Source: Burkholderia pyrrocinia (lineage in GTDB: Bacteria > Pseudomonadota > Gammaproteobacteria > Burkholderiales > Burkholderiaceae). From it: a DNA stretch of 64,000 nt. Made by a program: the position numbers and the translations under genes. The stretch covers positions 682,001 to 746,000 of the forward strand of contig NZ_CP024902.1 in assembly GCF_003330765.1 (NCBI RefSeq), read 5' to 3'. The notes beneath the pieces are model-generated. The model did no database searches. It worked only from the letters and a program-made list of their open reading frames with translations, and had not been told where the DNA came from. Positions 19,681 to 29,998 of the stretch are shown here, piece by piece. Every line of letters begins with the position of its first letter. Positions within the stretch are counted from its first letter, which is position 1.

Positions 19681-20922
19681 ATGAGCACCGAACCCAGTTC
19701 CAAGCCCGTTTTCCCGATCACCGACGAAGTCCGGCATGCGCTCGCCGTCACGAAGCGCGGCGTCGACGAGCTGCTGATCGAGGAAGAGTTCGCGCAGAAG
19801 CTCGCGCGCAGCGCGGCCACGGGCACGCCGCTTCGCATCAAGCTCGGCCTCGACCCGACCGCGCCTGACATCCACATCGGCCATACGGTCGTGCTGAACA
19901 AGATGCGTCAGCTTCAGGACCTTGGCCACACGGTGATCTTCCTGATCGGCGATTTCACGTCGCTGATCGGCGATCCGTCGGGCCGCAACGCGACGCGCCC
20001 GCCGCTCACGCGCGAGCAGATCGAGTCGAACGCGAAGACCTACTTCGAGCAGGCCGCGCTCGTGCTCGATCGCGAAAAGACCGAGATCCGCTACAACAGC
20101 GAATGGTCGATGCCGCTCGGCGCGGACGGGATGATCAAGCTCGCGTCGCGCTACACGGTCGCGCGGATCCTCGAACGCGAGGACTTCACGAAGCGCTTCC
20201 AGGGCGGCGTGCCGATCTCGATCCACGAATTCCTGTACCCGCTGATGCAGGGCTACGATTCGGTCGCGCTGAACGCCGATCTCGAACTTGGCGGTACCGA
20301 CCAGAAGTTCAACCTGCTGGTCGGCCGCGAACTGCAGAAGCAGTACGGGCAGGAACAGCAGTGCATCCTGACGATGCCGCTGCTCGAAGGCCTCGACGGC
20401 GTCGAGAAGATGTCGAAGTCGAAGGGCAACTACGTCGGCATCAGCGAGAAGCCGACCGACATGTTCGGCAAGCTGATGAGCATCTCGGACGCGCTGATGT
20501 GGCGTTACTTCGAACTGCTGTCGTTCCGCAGCCTCGACGAGATCGCCGGCTTCAAGCGCGAGGCCGAAGGCGGCCGCAACCCGCGCGACTTCAAGGTGCT
20601 GCTCGCGCAGGAAATCGTCGCGCGGTTCCACTCGCAGCCTGATGCCGAGCGTGCGCTCGAGGACTTCAACCACCGCGCGAAGGGCGGCGTGCCGGACGAC
20701 ATTCCGTCGGTCACGCTCGCCGGCGCGCCGCTGGCGATCGGCCAGTTGCTGAAGCAGGCCGGCCTCGTGCCGTCGACGAGCGAGGCACTGCGCAACATCG
20801 AGCAGGGCGGCGTGAAGATCGACGGCGCGATCGTGTCGGACAAGGGCCTGAAGGTCGAGGCCGGCGAGTTCGTCGTGCAGGTCGGCAAGCGCCGCTTCGC
20901 GCGTGTCACGCTGACTGCATGA
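19681..20922 (+). CDS. tyrS: Tyrosyl-tRNA synthetase
   Basis: A 413-residue class I aminoacyl-tRNA synthetase that charges tRNA-Tyr. The ATP-binding HIGH motif is at residues 65-68 (PDIHIGHT) and the KMSKS loop appears as EKMSKSKGN. An S4-like RNA-binding domain is at the C-terminus ([21 protein letters not shown]). ATG at 19681 gives the family length. The stop overlaps the ATG of dtd by 4 bases, coupling charging with D-tyrosine proofreading. Confidence 0.97.
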   Translation: MSTEPSSKPVFPITDEVRHALAVTKRGVDELLIEEEFAQKLARSAATGTPLRIKLGLDPTAPDIHIGHTVVLNKMRQLQDLGHTVIFLIGDFTSLIGDPSGRNATRPPLTREQIESNAKTYFEQAALVLDREKTEIRYNSEWSMPLGADGMIKLASRYTVARILEREDFTKRFQGGVPISIHEFLYPLMQGYDSVALNADLELGGTDQKFNLLVGRELQKQYGQEQQCILTMPLLEGLDGVEKMSKSKGNYVGISEKPTDMFGKLMSISDALMWRYFELLSFRSLDEIAGFKREAEGGRNPRDFKVLLAQEIVARFHSQPDAERALEDFNHRAKGGVPDDIPSVTLAGAPLAIGQLLKQAGLVPSTSEALRNIEQGGVKIDGAIVSDKGLKVEAGEFVVQVGKRRFARVTLTA

Positions 20923-21377
20923 TCGCGCTGATCCAGCGCGTGAAGCGCGCCGACGTGCGTGTCGGCGGCCGCACGACGGGCGAGATCGGCGCGGGGCTGC
21001 TCGCGCTCGTCTGCGCGGAGCGCGGCGATACGGAGGCGGCTGCCGACAAGCTGCTGGCGAAGATGCTCGGCTACCGCGTGTTCAGCGACGCAGCCGGCAA
21101 GATGAACCTCCCCGTGTCGAATATCGACGGGGAAGGGCGCGCGGGCGGCCTGCTGCTCGTGTCGCAGTTCACGCTGGCGGCCGATACCAACAGCGGGCTG
21201 CGCCCGAGCTTCACGCCGGCCGCGCCGCCCGACGAGGGCGCGCGGTTGTTCGACTATTTCGTCGTGGCCGCGCGTGCGCGCCATCCGGTCGTCGAGACGG
21301 GCGAGTTCGGCGCCGACATGCAGGTGTCGCTCGTCAACGACGGCCCCGTGACGTTCTGGCTGCAAGTGCGGCCCTGA
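20919..21377 (+). CDS. dtd: D-aminoacyl-tRNA deacylase
   Basis: A 152-residue proofreading enzyme that removes D-amino acids, notably D-tyrosine, from tRNA. Motifs SQFTLAAD and NDGPVTFWL form the active site in which the Gly-cisPro pair enforces chirality (a cis-proline lies in GPVTF). Length is close to E. coli Dtd (145). Translation is coupled to tyrS through an ATGA overlap. Confidence 0.95.
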   Translation: MIALIQRVKRADVRVGGRTTGEIGAGLLALVCAERGDTEAAADKLLAKMLGYRVFSDAAGKMNLPVSNIDGEGRAGGLLLVSQFTLAADTNSGLRPSFTPAAPPDEGARLFDYFVVAARARHPVVETGEFGADMQVSLVNDGPVTFWLQVRP

Positions 21378-21400
21378 TTCTTTCCCGGAGACGCCCCGCG

Positions 21401-22066
21401 ATGGCCACCACGCAGATTCTTTTCATCCGCCATGGCGAGACGGCCTGGAACCGCATCAAGCGCATCCAGGGACATATCGACATCCCGCTGGCCGACACGG
21501 GCCTCGCGCAGGCGCAGCGGCTGGCCGCGCGGCTCGCGCGCGATGCGCGTGACGGTGCGCGGCTCGACGCGGTCTATTCGAGCGACCTGATGCGCGCGCA
21601 GCAGACCGCGCAACCCTTTGCCGACGCGCTCGGGTTGCCGCTGCTGCTGCGCGAAGGGTTGCGCGAACGCTCATACGGCGCGTTCCAGGGGCACGACAGC
21701 ACCGAGATCGAGGCGCTGTTTCCGGACGCGTACGCAGCCTGGCAGACGCGCGACCCGGGCTTCGCACCGGAAGGCGGTGAGTCGCAGCGCGCGTTCTATC
21801 ACCGCGTGCTGCATGCGCTCGAGCCGATCGTCGCCGCGCATCCGGGCGGCCGGATCGCGTGCGTCGCGCACGGCGGCGTGCTCGATTGCGTGTATCGCTT
21901 CGCGAACGGCCTCGATCTGTCGGCGCCGCGCAACTATCAGCTGCTCAACACCAGCATCAACGTCGTCGATTACGTGGATGGCCGCGCGCAGGTCGTGCAG
22001 TGGGCCGACGTGTCCCACCTGAGCGCCGCGAGCGACGATGATGACGGGTACCGCAAGGTGCTCTGA
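21401..22066 (+). CDS. Histidine phosphatase family protein (GpmB/CobC-like)
   Basis: A 221-residue cytoplasmic phosphatase of the phosphoglycerate mutase superfamily. The phospho-accepting histidine H11 is in FIRHGETAWN, the acid residue is near E89 (GLRERSYGAF), and H157 is in VAHGGVLD. Members dephosphorylate small phosphoesters; true cofactor-dependent mutase activity is unlikely at this length and sequence. It begins 23 bases after dtd with CCCGGAGA before the ATG, so it may be the third gene of the tyrS operon. The substrate is unknown. Confidence 0.87.
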   Translation: MATTQILFIRHGETAWNRIKRIQGHIDIPLADTGLAQAQRLAARLARDARDGARLDAVYSSDLMRAQQTAQPFADALGLPLLLREGLRERSYGAFQGHDSTEIEALFPDAYAAWQTRDPGFAPEGGESQRAFYHRVLHALEPIVAAHPGGRIACVAHGGVLDCVYRFANGLDLSAPRNYQLLNTSINVVDYVDGRAQVVQWADVSHLSAASDDDDGYRKVL

Positions 22067-22095
22067 GCACGCGGGCCCCGTCCTCTGCGTGAGGC

Positions 22096-23232
22096 TTACT
22101 GCTGCAGCCCGTGGCGCGTCTTATAGTCGAGCGCATAGGCGATCTTGCCGGGCTTGTCGGCCGTGATTGGCTGGCGCAGCTTGTCGAATTCCCCCTTGTT
22201 GTATTTCTTCCCGCCGTTGATCGCATCGGCGCGCCCGAGGTCGGCGCCCGTCTTGCCGTCGATCACGGGGTCCGTGGCCGCGACCATTCGCGTCGACATG
22301 TTCCACACCGCGTTCAGGTAGCCCGTATCGGCCTTCGCCGGATCGGGATCGGTCGCGCCGAGGCGCGTCAGGTCGTAGCTGGCGAGCGGGAACGTGCCCG
22401 GCTGCGCGCGCAGCCAGTCGGCCCAGTAGAACTCGAGGTAGTCGGTGGCTTGCGCGGGCTTGCTGTAGCCGATGTCGCGCGTGAAATAGACGAGCGACCG
22501 GTAGCGGTCATTCGTCATCCCGAGTTTCAGGCCGAGTCCGGTCGGCAGTTGCGCGACCGCGATCGGTTTGCCTTCGCCATTCTTGAGGCGCACATAGCCG
22601 CGGCTTTGCATCTGCTGCCAGAACGCGTCGCCCGAATAGTCGCTCAGGTTGTCCTTGACGACGACGTGCACATGCAGCGCCGGGCCGCCGTCGGGCGTCT
22701 CGTAGTAGGTCGACAGCCCGTGGTGGCCGTCGGTCAGGTACAGCGCATCGCCGTTCGGGCCGATCACGACCGGGTTCAGCACCGAGCGGTCGCGGGCGTT
22801 CGCGTCGGTTATCGCGCACGTGTAGCTCGCGGGCTCGCGCAGCGCCGACCTGGCCGTGTAGCCGCTCGATGCGACGCCACCGAGCCCTTCGTCCGCACAG
22901 AAGTCGTCGAATTTCTTGTCGGGCTGCAGTTCGTAGCGGCCGAGCTTGTAGTAGATCTGGTCGTAGCCAATCGCGCCCTGCGTCGGATGGAGATCGCCGA
23001 GCGTCACGTCGATCAGGTCGCCCGCGCGGGCGGCCTGCCACTTGCCCGGTTGCGGCGTGATGGTGGCGGGCGGCGTGGGGGCGGGCGTTGTCGTGGTGCC
23101 GCCCGTCGGCGTTTGCGCGTCCGTGTGCGCGACGGCGGCGACATCGTCGCCTCCGCAGGCGGTGAGGGCGAAGACGGCGGACAGGCTGGCGGCGAGGGCA
23201 AAACAGGTCGGCAGGCGTGGCATCGCGGGCAT
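22096..23232 (-). CDS. Putative lipoprotein with ParB/Srx-like (ParBc_2) domain
   Basis: A 378-residue exported protein. A lipoprotein signal ends in LTAC with the lipid-accepting cysteine at residue 26, followed by a threonine/proline-rich linker (about 35-62). The main domain starts VTLGDLHPTQGAIGYDQ and contains LYLTDGHHGLSTYYE (DGHHG at 168-172), the pattern of the ParB-like nuclease/sulfiredoxin fold (ParBc_2). Proteins of this kind in the envelope have no established role; nothing suggests DNA partitioning. A second ATG at 23223 is equally plausible. It is codirectional with, and downstream of, the MpaB-like gene. Confidence 0.75.
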   Translation of the reverse strand: MPAMPRLPTCFALAASLSAVFALTACGGDDVAAVAHTDAQTPTGGTTTTPAPTPPATITPQPGKWQAARAGDLIDVTLGDLHPTQGAIGYDQIYYKLGRYELQPDKKFDDFCADEGLGGVASSGYTARSALREPASYTCAITDANARDRSVLNPVVIGPNGDALYLTDGHHGLSTYYETPDGGPALHVHVVVKDNLSDYSGDAFWQQMQSRGYVRLKNGEGKPIAVAQLPTGLGLKLGMTNDRYRSLVYFTRDIGYSKPAQATDYLEFYWADWLRAQPGTFPLASYDLTRLGATDPDPAKADTGYLNAVWNMSTRMVAATDPVIDGKTGADLGRADAINGGKKYNKGEFDKLRQPITADKPGKIAYALDYKTRHGLQQ

Positions 23233-23375
23233 CGGGTGTCGGTCGGGTGGGCGGGACACCGCGCGGGTAACGGATGTGCGGGACGTGCAGGACGTGCGAC
23301 CGTGCGCGGGTGCAAGCCTGTCAGCTTGCCACATGAATTTGACAGCAAATTGAAATGATCGGATGAAGCTAATCG

Positions 23376-24326
23376 TCAGGCGGGTGGGGCGCCGTCGGGC
23401 GGTGTCGCGGTCGCGCGACGGCGTGCACGCTTTGACGCGCCGTTGACGAGTGCCCAGCGCAGCACGGGGGCGACGGCCCGTACGCCGGGCCGGACCACCG
23501 CGCGTCGCAACGGCGCGAACGTCGACACGCCGAGCATGCGTTGCGCCCACGGCGGCAGCAGGTCGATCCCGGCATGCATCACCAGCGAGGCGGCTGGCCG
23601 CAGCGCGGGCGTCGCGACCGGTACATTCAGCAGGATGGACATCACTTCGAAGGTGTGCGGCCCGGCCTCGAGTTCGGGTTGCATGCGCGCGAGATACGCG
23701 GCCACCTCGGCGCGCGAGCGGGGAACCTCGTGTGCGCCGAGCAGTTCGGCGATCAATGCCGTTTCGGCGTAGTAGCGGTCCTGCAACTCGCCCGGCAGCG
23801 CCGGATTCACGTAGCACAGATGCGCGGCGAGGAAGCTCGACACTTCCGCGACATGCACCCAGGTCAGCAATGCCGGATCGTCGGCGCGGTACGGCCGGCC
23901 GTCGGGTGCGGTACCCGATACGCGCGCGTGGATCGCTTTCACGCGCTCGATCAGCGCGAGTGCGTCCGCGCGACTGCCGAACGTCGTACCTGTGATGAAC
24001 GTGGCGGTGCGCCGCAAGCGGCCAAGGATGTCGGTGCGAAACGACGAGTGATCCCAGACGCCCGCGAGCGCGAGCGGATGGAGTGCCTGCAGCAGCAGTG
24101 CGGCGATGCCGCCTGTCATCATCGACGTGAAGTCGGCATGCACGCGCCAGCAGACGGCGTCGGGGCCGAACAGCCCCGGATCGCCAGGCGGTGAAGAGAG
24201 ATCGAGCGACGGGCCGCCGCCCACCGTCAGGTGCGTGATGCCGGCCACCAGCCGCTTGCGGATCGGCTCGGCCCAGCGCGGGCCCGGTGCGGGTGCGGCG
24301 GGGTGGCGGCTATGCGGCGTCGTCAT
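23376..24326 (-). CDS. MpaB/DUF2236-family oxygenase-like protein
   Basis: A 316-residue protein of the DUF2236 (MpaB/latex-clearing-protein related) family. The conserved core HADFTSMMTGGIAALLLQAL and HPLALAGVWDHSSF, then FRTDILGRLRRTATF, carry the histidines that bind a b-type haem in characterised relatives. No signal peptide is apparent. The biochemical reaction in proteobacteria is not known. It starts only 24 bases after the ruvB stop on the same strand, so it may be transcribed with the ruv genes without sharing their function. Confidence 0.8.
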   Translation of the reverse strand: MTTPHSRHPAAPAPGPRWAEPIRKRLVAGITHLTVGGGPSLDLSSPPGDPGLFGPDAVCWRVHADFTSMMTGGIAALLLQALHPLALAGVWDHSSFRTDILGRLRRTATFITGTTFGSRADALALIERVKAIHARVSGTAPDGRPYRADDPALLTWVHVAEVSSFLAAHLCYVNPALPGELQDRYYAETALIAELLGAHEVPRSRAEVAAYLARMQPELEAGPHTFEVMSILLNVPVATPALRPAASLVMHAGIDLLPPWAQRMLGVSTFAPLRRAVVRPGVRAVAPVLRWALVNGASKRARRRATATPPDGAPPA

Positions 24327-24350
24327 GGCTGGCGCGGCTCGGGCGGCGGG

Positions 24351-25421
24351 TTACTTCCCGTCGGGGGCATCCGACACGCCGCGTTCGGCGCGGCCGGTGT
24401 CGGGCGCGGAAAGCCCGAAGTGGCGATACGTGAGCAGCGTCGCGATACGCCCGCGTGGTGTGCGCTGCAGGAAGCCCTGCTGGATCAGGTACGGTTCGAG
24501 CACGTCCTCGATCGTGTCGCGTTCCTCGCCGATCGCCGCTGCGAGGTTGTCGATGCCGACCGGGCCGCCGTCAAACTTGTACAGGATCGCTTCGAGCAGC
24601 TTGCGATCCATCAGGTCGAAGCCGACCGGATCGACGTCGAGCATCGCGAGCGCGGCATCGGCAACGGCCGCGGTGATCTGGCCGTCGGCCTTCACTTCCG
24701 CGAAGTCACGCACGCGGCGCAGCAGGCGGTTCGCGATTCGTGGCGTGCCGCGCGCGCGCTTCGCGATTTCCAGTGCGCCGTTCGGATCGATCTGCGCGTT
24801 CAGCAGCGATGCCGAGCGTCGCACGATGCGCGACAGTTGATCGGCGTCGTAGAACTCGAGGCGCGCGACGATCCCGAAACGGTCGCGCAGCGGGTTGGTC
24901 AGCATCCCGGCACGGGTGGTCGCGCCGACGAGCGTGAACGGCTGCAGGTCGAGCTTCACGCTGCGCGCGGCCGGCCCTTCGCCGATCATGATGTCGATCT
25001 GGTAATCCTCGAGTGCCGGATACAGGATTTCCTCGACGACCGGCGACAGCCGGTGGATTTCGTCGATGAACAGCACGTCGTTCGCCTCGAGGTTCGTCAG
25101 CAGCGCGGCGAGATCGCCCGCGCGCTCGAGCACGGGGCCCGACGTCTGGCGCAGGTTCACGCCCATCTCGCGCGCAATGATGTGCGCGAGCGTCGTCTTG
25201 CCGAGACCCGGCGGCCCGAACAGCAGCACGTGGTCGAGCGGCTCGGAACGGCGCTTGGCAGCTTCGATGAAGATCTCGAGCTGGCCGCGCACCTTTTCCT
25301 GGCCGACGTAGTCGTCGAGCTGGCGCGGCCGCAGCGCACGTTCGAACACCTCCTCGTGCGACGAGGCAGGCGAGGCGGCGATGATCCGCTGCTCGGTGGC
25401 GAGTTTGTCGGTTTCAATCAT
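24351..25421 (-). CDS. ruvB: Holliday junction branch migration helicase RuvB
   Basis: A 356-residue AAA+ motor that forms hexameric rings on DNA and drives Holliday junction branch migration with RuvA. Walker A GPPGLGKT is at residues 69-76, Walker B in [10 protein letters not shown], with sensor motif GATTRAG and a C-terminal winged helix. Length is slightly above E. coli RuvB (336), with an extended N-terminus. It lies 108 bases downstream of ruvA. Confidence 0.97.
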   Translation of the reverse strand: MIETDKLATEQRIIAASPASSHEEVFERALRPRQLDDYVGQEKVRGQLEIFIEAAKRRSEPLDHVLLFGPPGLGKTTLAHIIAREMGVNLRQTSGPVLERAGDLAALLTNLEANDVLFIDEIHRLSPVVEEILYPALEDYQIDIMIGEGPAARSVKLDLQPFTLVGATTRAGMLTNPLRDRFGIVARLEFYDADQLSRIVRRSASLLNAQIDPNGALEIAKRARGTPRIANRLLRRVRDFAEVKADGQITAAVADAALAMLDVDPVGFDLMDRKLLEAILYKFDGGPVGIDNLAAAIGEERDTIEDVLEPYLIQQGFLQRTPRGRIATLLTYRHFGLSAPDTGRAERGVSDAPDGK

Positions 25422-25529
25422 GCGGCCATTGTACCGCGCGCCGCAGTCCGGCCCACCTGGCCGAACGGCCGACTGGCGAGCGCCGCGCGGCCGCGCGACA
25501 CTGGTCTCGACGGACGCTCAGGCCGCGCG

Positions 25530-26111
25530 CTATGCCTTCGACAGCGCCTTCAGCGCGAGCTTGATGCCTTCGGACACGCCGGTGCCGGCCGGCACGTTCT
25601 TGATCGCGGCGAGGCCTTCCTTTTCGGAGTAGCCGAGCGCGAGCAGCGCGTTGAGGATGTCGGTCGCGTGGTCGGACGGCGATGCGGCGCCGGCGAGCGC
25701 ACCAAGATCGGCGCCGAGCTTGCCCTTCAGTTCGAGCAACAGGCGCTCGGCCGTCTTCTTGCCGATGCCTGGCAGGCGTACGAGGCGCGCGGCGTCCTGC
25801 ATCGTCACGGCCTGCGCGAGCTCCTGCACGCTCATGCCGGACAGCACGGCGAGCGCCATGCGCGCGCCGATGCCGGTGATCTTCAGCAGCTCGCGGAAGG
25901 TCATGCGCTCCTGCGGCGTCAGGAAGCCGTACAGCAGGTGCGCGTCCTCGCGGACGATCTGCTGCGTGAGCAGCACGACGCGCTCGCCCGTTTGCGGCAG
26001 GTTGTAGAAGGTGCTCATCGGCACGTCGATTTCGTAGCCGACGCCGTTGCAGTCGACGAGCAGGTGAGGCGGGTTCTTTTCGAGCAGGATGCCGGCGATG
26101 CGACCGATCAT
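25530..26111 (-). CDS. ruvA: Holliday junction DNA helicase subunit RuvA
   Basis: A 193-residue junction-binding protein that loads RuvB. It has the N-terminal OB fold ([20 protein letters not shown]), two helix-hairpin-helix motifs ([18 protein letters not shown] and [19 protein letters not shown]), and the C-terminal RuvB-contact helices ([16 protein letters not shown]). Length is near E. coli RuvA (203). It lies between ruvC and ruvB. Confidence 0.97.
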   Translation of the reverse strand: MIGRIAGILLEKNPPHLLVDCNGVGYEIDVPMSTFYNLPQTGERVVLLTQQIVREDAHLLYGFLTPQERMTFRELLKITGIGARMALAVLSGMSVQELAQAVTMQDAARLVRLPGIGKKTAERLLLELKGKLGADLGALAGAASPSDHATDILNALLALGYSEKEGLAAIKNVPAGTGVSEGIKLALKALSKA

Positions 26112-26268
26112 GGATGGCGGAATGCGAGGAAGAAAGCGCGAGTGTAGCGCACGCGCGGCGCAATGCCGATTGGATCGGCCGTCAGGCCGAAGCGATACGT
26201 GTCGTGTGTGCGCCGCGCGCGGTCAAAACGGTCGATCCGGGGTGCCGGGCGATGGCGTGCGCTCGGTG

Positions 26269-26811
26269 TCAGCCGACCAGCCGCCCGCGCCGCACGCGCA
26301 GCCCTTTCTTCGCGAGCGCCGGCGCGAGGCCGCCGAGCGTGCTGAGCGTATTGCCGCCGTGGGCGTGGCAGATCGCCATGCCGAGCGCGTCGGCCGCGTC
26401 GGAGCCCGGTTGTCCGGAGAGATTGAGCAATCGCGTGACCATTTCCTGCATCTGCGTCTTGGTCGCACGGCCGTAGCCGACGACGGCCTGCTTAAGCTGC
26501 AGCGCCGTGTATTCGGCGACGGGCAGGCCACCCGCGACGAGGCCGCAGATCGCGGCGCCGCGCGCCTGGCCGAGTAGCAGCGTCGATTGCGGGTTCACGT
26601 TGACGAACACCTTTTCGATCGCGGCCTGGTCGGGCGCATGTTCGCGCACGATCGTCGAGACGCCCTGGAAGATCGTGCCGAGCCGGGTGGCCAGGTCGGC
26701 AGTCGGCGTGCGGATCACGCCGCTCGTGACATAGGCGAGCCGGTGGCCGCTGACGTCGATGACGCCAAAGCCGGTGACGCGCAGGCCGGGGTCGATGCCG
26801 AGAATTCGCAT
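26269..26811 (-). CDS. ruvC: Holliday junction resolvase RuvC
   Basis: A 180-residue endonuclease that nicks Holliday junctions symmetrically. The acidic catalytic residues are D7 (MRILGIDPG), the glutamate of AAIEKVFVN, and the aspartates of [15 protein letters not shown]. Length is like E. coli RuvC (173). It is separated from purH by a terminator and from ruvA by 157 bases, in which no gene is seen. Confidence 0.96.
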   Translation of the reverse strand: MRILGIDPGLRVTGFGVIDVSGHRLAYVTSGVIRTPTADLATRLGTIFQGVSTIVREHAPDQAAIEKVFVNVNPQSTLLLGQARGAAICGLVAGGLPVAEYTALQLKQAVVGYGRATKTQMQEMVTRLLNLSGQPGSDAADALGMAICHAHGGNTLSTLGGLAPALAKKGLRVRRGRLVG

Positions 26812-26900
26812 GAGAGAGGAGAAATGCCTGATGCAGCGATACTACAACGAATGGTGCGGCGAGCCGGCCATATGGTCGCGCGCGAGGGCGCCGCGCAATA

Positions 26901-26933
26901 AAAAACCCGGCGGGTGCGATGCCGCCGGGTTTT
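26901..26933 (-). terminator. Terminator downstream of purH
   Basis: Stem AAAACCCGGCGG/CCGCCGGGTTTT with an 8-base loop. On the minus strand the hairpin is followed by about six T, so it ends the purH transcript before ruvC. Confidence 0.87.
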
Positions 26934-26953
26934 CGTGTCGCGGCCGCGCGCGA

Positions 26954-28519
26954 TCAGTGACGGAAGTGGCGCACGCCCGTCAGGATCATCGCGATGTTGT
27001 GCTCGTCGGCTGCCGCGATCACTTCGTCGTCGCGCATCGAGCCGCCCGGCTGGATCACGCAGGTCGCGCCGGCCGCAACGACGACGTCGAGGCCGTCGCG
27101 GAACGGGAAGAACGCATCCGACGCGACGGCCGAGCCGGCCAGCGTCAGGCCCGCGTTCTGCGCCTTGATGCTCGCGATGCGCGCGGAATCGACGCGGCTC
27201 ATCTGGCCTGCGCCGACGCCGAGCGTCATGCCGTTGCCGCAGAACACGATCGCGTTCGACTTCACGTACTTCGCGACGCGCCATGCGAACAACAGGTCGT
27301 CCATTTCCTTCGGCGTCGGGTGGCGCTTCGTGACGACGCGCAGCTCGTGCGGCTGCACGTTCTTCGAATCGAGCGACTGCACCAGCAGGCCACCGCCCAC
27401 GCGCTTCAGGTCGAATGCGTTGTGGCCGTCGCCGAGCGCGATCTCGAGAAGGCGCACGTTCTGCTTAGCCGCGAACACCTGCTTCGCGGCGTCGGAGAAC
27501 GACGGCGCGATCAGCACTTCGACAAACTGCTTCGCGACGGCCTGAGCGGCCGCTTCGTCGACTTCGCGGTTGAACGCGATGATGCCGCCGAATGCCGACG
27601 TCGGGTCGGTCTGGAACGCTTTCGCGTAAGCGTCGGCCGAGTCGTTGCCGATCGCGACGCCGCACGGGTTCGCATGCTTGATGATCACGCAGGCCGGCGC
27701 GTCGAACGTCTTCACGCATTCCCACGCCGCGTCCGAATCCGCGATGTTGTTGTACGACAGTTCCTTGCCCTGCAGCTGGCGGTAGTTCGCCAGCGCGCCG
27801 GCCGGCGTCGCGAGGTCGCGGTAGAACGCCGCGCTCTGGTGCGGGTTCTCGCCGTAGCGCAGGTCCTGCACCTTGTCGAACGCCATGTTCAGCGTCGCCG
27901 GATACGCATTGCGCGACGCATGCTTCAGCTCGTCGGTCAGGCTCGTCAGGTAGTTCGTGATCGCGCCGTCGTATTGCGCGGTGTGCGCGAACACCTTCGT
28001 CGCGAGGCGGAAGTTGGTCGCATAGCCGACCGCATTGCCGTTCGCCTTCATCTCGTCGAGCACGACCGCGTAGTCGGCCGGATCGACGACGACCGTCACG
28101 TCGCGATGGTTCTTCGCGGCCGAGCGCAGCATCGTCGGGCCGCCGATGTCGATGTTCTCGATCGCGTCGGCGAGCGTGCAGTCGTCCTTCGCGATCGTCG
28201 CGACGAACGGATACAGGTTCACGACGAGCAGGTCGATCGTCGGGATGCCGTGCTGTTCCAGCGCCTGCATGTGCTCGGGCAGGTCGCGGCGGGCGAGGAT
28301 GCCGCCGTGCACCTTCGGGTGGAGCGTCTTCACGCGCCCATCGAGCATTTCCGGAAAGCCCGTGTAGTCGGCCACTTCGGTAACGGGCAGGCCCGCGTCG
28401 GCGAGCAGTTTCGCGGTGCCGCCCGTCGACAGCAGCTTGACGCCGAGGTCGGACAGCGACTTCGCGAAGTCGACGATGCCGGTCTTGTCGGAAACGGAAA
28501 TGAGCGCTTGCTTGATCAT
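26954..28519 (-). CDS. purH: Bifunctional AICAR formyltransferase/IMP cyclohydrolase
   Basis: A 521-residue enzyme for the last two steps of IMP synthesis. The N-terminal IMP cyclohydrolase domain ([33 protein letters not shown]) spans about residues 1-190; the rest is the 10-formyl-THF-dependent transformylase, with the [11 protein letters not shown] active-site motif. Length is close to E. coli PurH (529). It lies 44 bases downstream of fis. Confidence 0.97.
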   Translation of the reverse strand: MIKQALISVSDKTGIVDFAKSLSDLGVKLLSTGGTAKLLADAGLPVTEVADYTGFPEMLDGRVKTLHPKVHGGILARRDLPEHMQALEQHGIPTIDLLVVNLYPFVATIAKDDCTLADAIENIDIGGPTMLRSAAKNHRDVTVVVDPADYAVVLDEMKANGNAVGYATNFRLATKVFAHTAQYDGAITNYLTSLTDELKHASRNAYPATLNMAFDKVQDLRYGENPHQSAAFYRDLATPAGALANYRQLQGKELSYNNIADSDAAWECVKTFDAPACVIIKHANPCGVAIGNDSADAYAKAFQTDPTSAFGGIIAFNREVDEAAAQAVAKQFVEVLIAPSFSDAAKQVFAAKQNVRLLEIALGDGHNAFDLKRVGGGLLVQSLDSKNVQPHELRVVTKRHPTPKEMDDLLFAWRVAKYVKSNAIVFCGNGMTLGVGAGQMSRVDSARIASIKAQNAGLTLAGSAVASDAFFPFRDGLDVVVAAGATCVIQPGGSMRDDEVIAAADEHNIAMILTGVRHFRH

Positions 28520-28563
28520 GATGGAACCACCAATAGCCAGGGAAACGGGGACGGGACGGCCGG

Positions 28564-28797
28564 CTACAGCAGGCCGTGCTGCTGCAGCTTCTTGCGCAGC
28601 GTATTGCGATTGATGCCGAGGTACTCCGCGGCGAGCGACTGGTTGCCGCCTGCCTGTACGAGCACGACCTCGAGCATCGGCTTTTCGACGCAGGACATCA
28701 CCATTTCATAGACGTCGTGCGGATTGGAGCCGTCTAGATCCCGGAAATACACGTCCAGGCTCTCGCGGACACATTGTTCGATGTTGTGCTTGCTCAT
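28564..28797 (-). CDS. fis: DNA-binding protein Fis
   Basis: A 77-residue nucleoid-associated protein that bends DNA and activates rRNA promoters. The C-terminal helix-turn-helix [20 protein letters not shown] is near-identical to other Fis proteins; the N-terminal region is shorter than in the 98-residue E. coli protein, as usual in betaproteobacteria. The ATG overlaps the dusB stop by 4 bases, preserving the dusB-fis operon known from E. coli. Confidence 0.95.
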   Translation of the reverse strand: MSKHNIEQCVRESLDVYFRDLDGSNPHDVYEMVMSCVEKPMLEVVLVQAGGNQSLAAEYLGINRNTLRKKLQQHGLL

Positions 28798-29861
28798 GCT
28801 GCTAACTGGTTATGGTCGTCCGACTCGCCCTGGCCGTTTTCCTCTTCGTCATCGACGTAGACGAGATGGTCCGACAGCGCCTTTTGCGCCTCGAAGAATG
28901 CATTGACGGCGGCGAGCTGCTCGCGGGAGGAATCGAGCGTGTTCATCCTGTGCCGGAACCCGTTGGCACCGGAAAGGCCGCGAGTGTACCAGCCGATGTG
29001 CTTGCGCGCAGTACGGACTCCCGTGAATTCACCATAGAAAGCGTAGTGGTCTTCCAGGTGTTCGTTCATCACGTGCTGGATCTCGTCGATCAGCGGCGGG
29101 GGCAGCAGCTCGCCGGTTTGCAGGAAATGATCGATTTCGCGGAACAGCCATGGCCGGCCTTGCGCGGCGCGACCGATCATCAGCGCGTCGGCGCCCGTGG
29201 CATCGAGCACGGCCTTCGCCTTCGCGGGCGACGTGATGTCGCCGTTCGCGACGACCGGAATCCGCACGGCCGCCTTCACGGCAGCGATGGTGTCGTATTC
29301 GGCGTCGCCGCGGTACAGGTCGGCGCGCGTGCGGCCGTGCACGGTGAGCATCGAGATGCCGGCGGCTTCGGCCAGGCGCGCGACCGTGATCGCGTTCTTG
29401 TGCTCGCGGTCCCAGCCCGTGCGGATCTTCAGCGTGACGGGCACCGCATCGGGCCCCGTGCCGACCGCCGCGACGACGGCCTCGACGATCCGCTGCACGA
29501 GCGGCTCGTTCTGCAGCAGCGCGGAGCCGGCCGCGACGTTGCAGACCTTCTTCGCCGGGCAGCCCATGTTGATGTCGATGATCTGCGCGCCGTTGTCGAC
29601 GTTGTAGCGGGCCGCTTCGGCCATCATCGCCGGATCGGCGCCGGCGATTTGCACGGCGATCGGCTCCACCTCGCCTTCGTGGTTCGCGCGCCGCATCGTC
29701 TTCGCGCTTTTCCACAGCTGCGCGTTGGACGCGACCATCTCGGACACGGCGTAACCGGCCCCCAGCCGCTTGCAGAGCTGGCGGAACGGACGATCCGTCA
29801 CGCCGGCCATCGGAGCGACGAACAGGTTGTTACGCAATACGTGAGGGCCGATAACGGGCAT
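28794..29861 (-). CDS. dusB: tRNA-dihydrouridine synthase B
   Basis: A 355-residue FMN enzyme that reduces specific uridines in the tRNA D-loop. The TIM barrel starts PHVLRNNLFVAPMAGVTDRPFR; the catalytic cysteine is in MGCPAKKVCNVAAGSAL, and FMN-contact motifs follow (VHGRTRADLY, VANGDI, ADALMIGRAAQGRPWLF). A 20-residue C-terminal tail is acidic. It is the promoter-proximal gene of dusB-fis. Confidence 0.96.
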   Translation of the reverse strand: MPVIGPHVLRNNLFVAPMAGVTDRPFRQLCKRLGAGYAVSEMVASNAQLWKSAKTMRRANHEGEVEPIAVQIAGADPAMMAEAARYNVDNGAQIIDINMGCPAKKVCNVAAGSALLQNEPLVQRIVEAVVAAVGTGPDAVPVTLKIRTGWDREHKNAITVARLAEAAGISMLTVHGRTRADLYRGDAEYDTIAAVKAAVRIPVVANGDITSPAKAKAVLDATGADALMIGRAAQGRPWLFREIDHFLQTGELLPPPLIDEIQHVMNEHLEDHYAFYGEFTGVRTARKHIGWYTRGLSGANGFRHRMNTLDSSREQLAAVNAFFEAQKALSDHLVYVDDEEENGQGESDDHNQLAA

Positions 29862-29998
29862 CGCAATGGCACCCGCCCGCGACCGGCGCGGGCAGGGAAA
29901 GGGCAGACGGAAACGAGCATTTTACCGTATTCCCGTGCCTCGCCGATTTGACCCGGTTTGCGTGGCCCGGCTGAGCGCACCGCGCGGTGCGCCGCGCG

